From: Caenorhabditis elegans
Lineage: Eukaryota > Nematoda > Chromadorea > Rhabditida > Rhabditidae
Assembly: GCF_000002985.6 (NCBI RefSeq)
Contig: NC_003279.8
Coordinates: 5,084,001 to 5,148,000 of the forward strand
Direction: 5' to 3'
Length of the DNA: 64,000 nt
A program made the position numbers and the translations under genes. The notes beneath the pieces are model-generated. The model ran no database searches, was not told the DNA's origin, and saw nothing but the letters and a program-made list of their open reading frames with translations. Of the stretch, positions 60,601 through 64,000 are shown piece by piece. The number at the start of each line of letters is the position of its first letter. The stretch's first letter is position 1.

Positions 60601-63600
60601 TTTTCTGAGAAATCATTTTGGCGGGAATTCAAAATTTAATTTAAATGTGCCATGTCAATTTAAAATGTCAAGGTACTGTAGTGGTACTGTAAGGGTACTG
60701 TAGGATTACTGTAGGGTTATTGTAGTTTAGTAAAAATTGATTTGAAAACATTTTGGCGGGAATTCAAATTTTAATTTTTTGAAAATAATTTGGCGGTATT
60801 TGAATTCTCCTGGAATTCACCTTTCGTGGCGAGGCCCTTTGTGGTGAGACCCTTCGTGGTGAGACCCATCGTGGTGAGACCTTTCGTGGTGAGACCCTTC
60901 GTGGTGAGACCCATCGTGGTGAGACCTTTCGTGTTGAGACCCATCGGGGTGAGACCTTTCGTGGTGAGACCTTTCGTGTTGAACCTTTCGTGGTGAGACC
61001 TTTCGTGTTGAGGCCTTTCGTGGTGAGACCCATCGTGGTGAGACCCTCCGTGGTCAGAACTTTCGTGTTGAGATCCATCGTGGTGAGACCCTCCGTTGTG
61101 AGACCTTTCGTGGTGAGACCTTTCGTGTTGAGACCCATCGGGGTGAGACCTTTCGTGGTGAGACCCTTCGTGGTGAGACCCATCGTGGTGAGACCCATCG
61201 TGGTGAGACCTTTCGTGGTGAGACCTTTCGTGGTGAGACCTTTCGTGGTGAGACCTTTCGTGGTGAGACCTTTCGTGTTGAGGCCTTTCGTGGTGAGACC
61301 CATCGTGGTGAGACCCTCCGTGGTGAGAACTTTCGTGTTGAGACCCATCGTGGTCAGACCCTCCGTTGTGAAACCTTTCGTGGTGAGACCTTTCGTGTTG
61401 AGACCCATCGGGGTGAGACCTTTCGTGGTGAGACCTTTCGTGGTGAGACCCTCCGTGGTGAGACCTTTCGTGTTGAGACCCATCGTGGTGAGACCTTTCG
61501 TGGTGAGACCTTTCGTGGTGAGACCCACCGTGGTGAGACCCTCCGTGGTGAGACCTTTCGTGTTGAGACCCATCGTGGTGAGACCCTCCGTTGTGAGACC
61601 TTTCGTGGTGAGACCTTTCGTGGTGAGACCCTCCGTGGTGAGACCTTTCGTGTTGAGACCCATCGGGGTGAGACCTTTCGTGGTGAGACTCTTCGTGTTT
61701 GATATTATATTGGCGGGAGCTAAGGAGTTGGTGTGGGATAATGTCAAGGTACTCTAGGGGTATAGTGGATTTGCTGTAGGGTAACTGTAGTTCAGGAAAA
61801 ATTGACTTTGTGCTTTTGAAGAGGTATAGGCTCGAGAGTTAGAGAGGTGGAAGCTTCTGTGATATTTTTTAGCTTCCAGAATGTTTGAAAAAGTTTCCAC
61901 CTGTTTTCATGTGACATTGTTAAAAGATTATATGGTGTTTTATGTGTCGAACACTTTAAATTTCGCCAGTCGTTGGCCGCGCCGTAGGCGCGGTCAGCGG
62001 CTGGTTAAAACATGAAAAATTTAAAAGAAATACAATTTTATTCTAAAACTTCCTAAATTTATATTTCAGCATGTGCCAAATCGACGTTGAATTCTTTCCA
62101 TTTGACCGTCAACAATGTGAAATGAAATTTGGATCATGGACATATGGAGGATTAGAAGTTGATCTACAACATAGAGACAAACATTTGGAAAAAGAAATTG
62201 AAGAAGACGTTGAAGGTGTTGATGGCCCAACAAAAGAAATTGTATGGGTTGTTGATAGAGGAATTGATTTAAGTGATTATTATCCATCTGTCGAATGGGA
62301 TATTTTAAATGTTCCCGGAAAAAGGCATTCCAAGCGGTGAGTTTTTTAACTGAAAAATAGAAAATGTCAGAAAACCTTAAAATTTTAAAACATGTGCCAT
62401 ATTTTATCGCTCAGCTGACATCTCTATGACTTTTGGTTTTTCAAAAAAAAAGTCGCAGATTTTCTGAAGTGTGAAAGTTCCAGATTGTCACATAAGATTC
62501 GCAAACTTCAAAAAAGTGATTACTTGGGTGTGCTAAAAATTTCTAGAATTTTTTTTGAAATTTTCACTGAAACCTTCTATAAAAGCAAAAAATTTAAAAA
62601 TGTTTTTGAGAAAAAAATCAGAAGTTTTATAAAATTCCGACTTTTTCCATCATGAATTTTTATTTCAAACGCTTATTACTCATAGTTTCAGAAACGAAAA
62701 CAGTTTCAAAAAACTGGTTTAAAAGAGTCATGAAAGTGAATAATAATCCATATTATAATATTAAAAAACATTTTGAAGGTGGATTTTCAAAAAAAATTTC
62801 TAAATTTCTCAAAAAGCTCAAAATGTTCATTTTAAGCCTAAATGTTGACTGAAACTTTTCAGAAACTTTTTTAAAAAATCGAAATGTCCATAATTATTTT
62901 TGGTCATGTAAAGAAAAAAAAGCGGGACTATTTTAACAGAATTGAATTGAGCCAAAAATCCACACTTTGTCTTCCCTAAGAAAAAACTGTGCTTGTGAAA
63001 TTTAATTTTGTAAAATTTGCGGTATGTGCTAGTTCCAGATGAAATTGTCCTAAATTTGCAGATACCCATGTTGCGAAAGTCCATTCATAGACATCACATA
63101 CGAGATTCATCTTCGAAGGAAAACGTTATTCTACACAGTAAATCTAATATTCCCTTCAGTTGGAATCAGTTTTCTCACGGCACTTGTATTCTATCTACCA
63201 TCGGATGGAGGTGAAAAAATCTCACTTTGTATTTCGATTCTTATCTCGTTGACTGTTTTCTTCCTTCTGCTCGTAGAGATTATTCCATCAACATCACTTG
63301 TGATTCCATTAATTGGAAAATATCTTCTATTTACAATGGTTCTTGTCACATTATCTGTGGTGGTTACTGTAGTTACATTGGTAAGTTTTTTTGTTGCTTT
63401 TTGAAAAAACAGATACAGTAAAGAATATGAAGCTCTTGAAAAATGATGCGGTAAAAAAAGGTTTTTGTCCCCCAGTAGCTGGCATTTTCAGAGAATTTGC
63501 GAAATGGAGTTCTACTTTTAATGCCTTTGAAAATTTTTCGAATTTTATTCAAAAATTCGAAAAATTAAATTCTCCTTTAAAAGTTTTCCCAATGCTTACA

Positions 63601-64000
63601 TGTTATTTTAATGTAAAATCAAAATAACTATACAACTTAAAAAATAAAATTTTCAGAATGTACATTATCGATCCCCAACAACACATACAATGCCAAAATG
63701 GATGAAGCGGTTATTCGTGGATTTTCTGCCAAAATATCTTCTCATGACACGACCGCAACCTCCTGGTCATCATAGCAAAGTAAATGTTTCTTTTTTGTTA
63801 AAAAAAGAAAGTTGGTTTAATTTCGGTAGAAGTAAAATTTGATCAACAAAAAATCGGAATTCCTGGATTCGATTAACAGATTTTGAATCAGTTTTTTTTT
63901 AAATTTAATACGGTTTTCACTTGAATTAATTTTCAGCCAAATCGGAAGTTCGACTCCCGTGCATCAACATTCAGTATTGGAGTGAATCATGTATTGGGAC
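57679..64000 (+). CDS. unc-63: Nicotinic acetylcholine receptor alpha subunit (3' end outside window)
   Basis: Cys-loop ligand-gated cation channel subunit; UNC-63 is part of the levamisole receptor at body-wall muscle with UNC-38, UNC-29, LEV-1 and LEV-8. Exons seen: 57679-57787, 58175-58308, 59710-59819, 59871-59963, 62070-62336, 63062-63380, 63657-63779, and 63937 onward. The signal peptide is [17 protein letters not shown]. The extracellular domain has [15 protein letters not shown], the Cys-loop [15 protein letters not shown], and the vicinal pair YPCCESP that defines alpha subunits. TM1-TM3 follow ([59 protein letters not shown]). The window ends in the TM3-TM4 cytoplasmic loop. Two long introns carry mobile elements. 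Confidence 0.95.
58477..59561. mobile_element. TA-flanked inverted-repeat element with gene-like core, in unc-63 intron
   Basis: The ends are inverted: CTCAGATAAATCGAACCACG on the left, and the complement of the right end reads the same. Near-identity runs 45 bp inward with one mismatch. TA dinucleotides at 58475-58476 and 59562-59563 look like the target duplication. Both arms (to about 58690 and from about 59405) carry repeated ACCACGCAGGC words. The ~700 bp core is non-repetitive and has splice signals, a short ORF and AATAAA. No transposase is present. Confidence 0.8.
58855..59003 (+). CDS. Putative 33-aa spliced ORF inside the intronic element
   Basis: ATG at 58855 lies six bases after a strong acceptor (ATATTTTCAG). 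Exon 58855-58897 ends at a consensus donor (ACT|GTAAGTTG). The acceptor TTATTTTTCAG opens the next exon at 58945. Joined, they read [20 protein letters not shown] and then [13 protein letters not shown] with a stop at 59003. A second donor (AAAAATG|GTAAGC, 59040) and acceptor (TTTTTCAG, 59092) follow, so a three-exon transcript is possible. The second exon is open throughout in another frame ([20 protein letters not shown]), so the true reading frame is uncertain. No family is recognised. Confidence 0.35.
60441..62004. mobile_element. Non-autonomous Helitron in unc-63 intron
   Basis: It begins TCATTTACTATATATAAAGC directly after an A and ends in CTGG directly before a T. That is the 5'-TC, CTRR-3', A|T insertion pattern of Helitrons, with no target duplication. 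The last 39 bp form a hairpin: an exact stem CCGCGCC (61977-61983) / GGCGCGG (61987-61993) around GTA, extended by CCAGTCGTTG / CAGCGGCTGG. There is no Rep/helicase ORF, so it must be mobilised in trans. The left part has GTACTGTAG-type short repeats and the palindromic ATTTGTGACGTCATCACAAAT region. Most of the interior is a minisatellite. Confidence 0.85.
60820..61695. repeat. 15 bp minisatellite within the Helitron
   Basis: About 58 tandem copies of GTGGTGAGACCTTTC with variants at a few fixed sites (GTGTTGAG..., ...CCCATC, ...CCCTCC, GGGGTGAG...). Because 15 is a multiple of three and the unit lacks stops in several frames, ORFs of 255 (+) and 327 (-) codons appear, reading as Val-Val-Arg-Pro-Phe and Leu-Thr-Thr-Lys-Gly pentapeptides. 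I do not regard either as a gene. Confidence 0.95.

Noticed and set aside
60764-61757. Long ORFs on both strands (327 aa minus, 255 aa plus) with pentapeptide repeats
   Set aside because: They are a by-product of a 15 bp minisatellite whose unit length is a multiple of three; both strands are open and there is no start, splice or flanking coding context.

Overview
The window is nematode nuclear DNA, almost certainly Caenorhabditis elegans chromosome I (the region I know as C30F8/Y110A7A). It is AT-rich, genes are compact and split by many ~45-55 nt introns ending in TTTTCAG, several start codons sit directly after a splice acceptor (the trans-splicing layout), and the order unc-63, tyms-1, mtm-1, pfkb-1.1, lipase, prp-31, WDR11-like, aap-1, use-1, spe-5, chp-1, pas-3, elpc-1, mat-1, ift-20 fits the Y110A7A gene numbering as I recall it. 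Gene symbols rest on protein families plus that gene order; no database was consulted.

Layout. 1-2351: AT-rich non-coding DNA. 2352-9636 (+): kin-32, a FERM-kinase-FAT focal adhesion kinase. 9637-12600: intergenic, with one doubtful small minus-strand ORF. 12601-16494 (+): a secreted Gly/Pro-rich protein of unknown function. 16706-17674 (+): an X-box and ift-20. 17753-22045 (-): spe-5 (V-ATPase B), chp-1 (CHORD/CS) and pas-3 (20S alpha subunit). 22293-25947 (+): use-1 (ER SNARE) and aap-1 (PI3K adaptor). 26139-34847 (-): a four-TM MARVEL-like protein, an NHL-like propeller protein and elpc-1 (Elongator). 35262-39853 (+): a WDR11 homologue. 40192-43187 (-): mat-1 (APC3/CDC27). 43850-55308 (+): prp-31, a class 3 lipase, pfkb-1.1, mtm-1 and tyms-1. 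57679-64000 (+): the first eight exons of unc-63, running off the window.

Most genes are housekeeping: proteasome, V-ATPase, chaperone, tRNA modification, splicing, cell cycle, glycolytic control and nucleotide synthesis. Several same-strand clusters have 240-460 bp gaps and acceptor-adjacent starts, as in nematode operons. Two introns are best read with GC-AG ends.

The least ordinary material is in the introns. Two unc-63 introns carry mobile DNA. One is a TA-flanked 1,085 bp inverted-repeat element whose core looks like a tiny spliced gene. The other is a 1,564 bp non-autonomous Helitron filled with a 15 bp minisatellite that has higher-order structure. Other introns hold palindromes, including a perfect 2x45 bp fold-back and a perfect 2x25 bp hairpin; a spacerless 40 bp palindrome lies between mtm-1 and tyms-1. 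Related large inverted repeats sit in introns of kin-32 and its neighbour. I see no RNA gene, CRISPR array or bacterial-type system.
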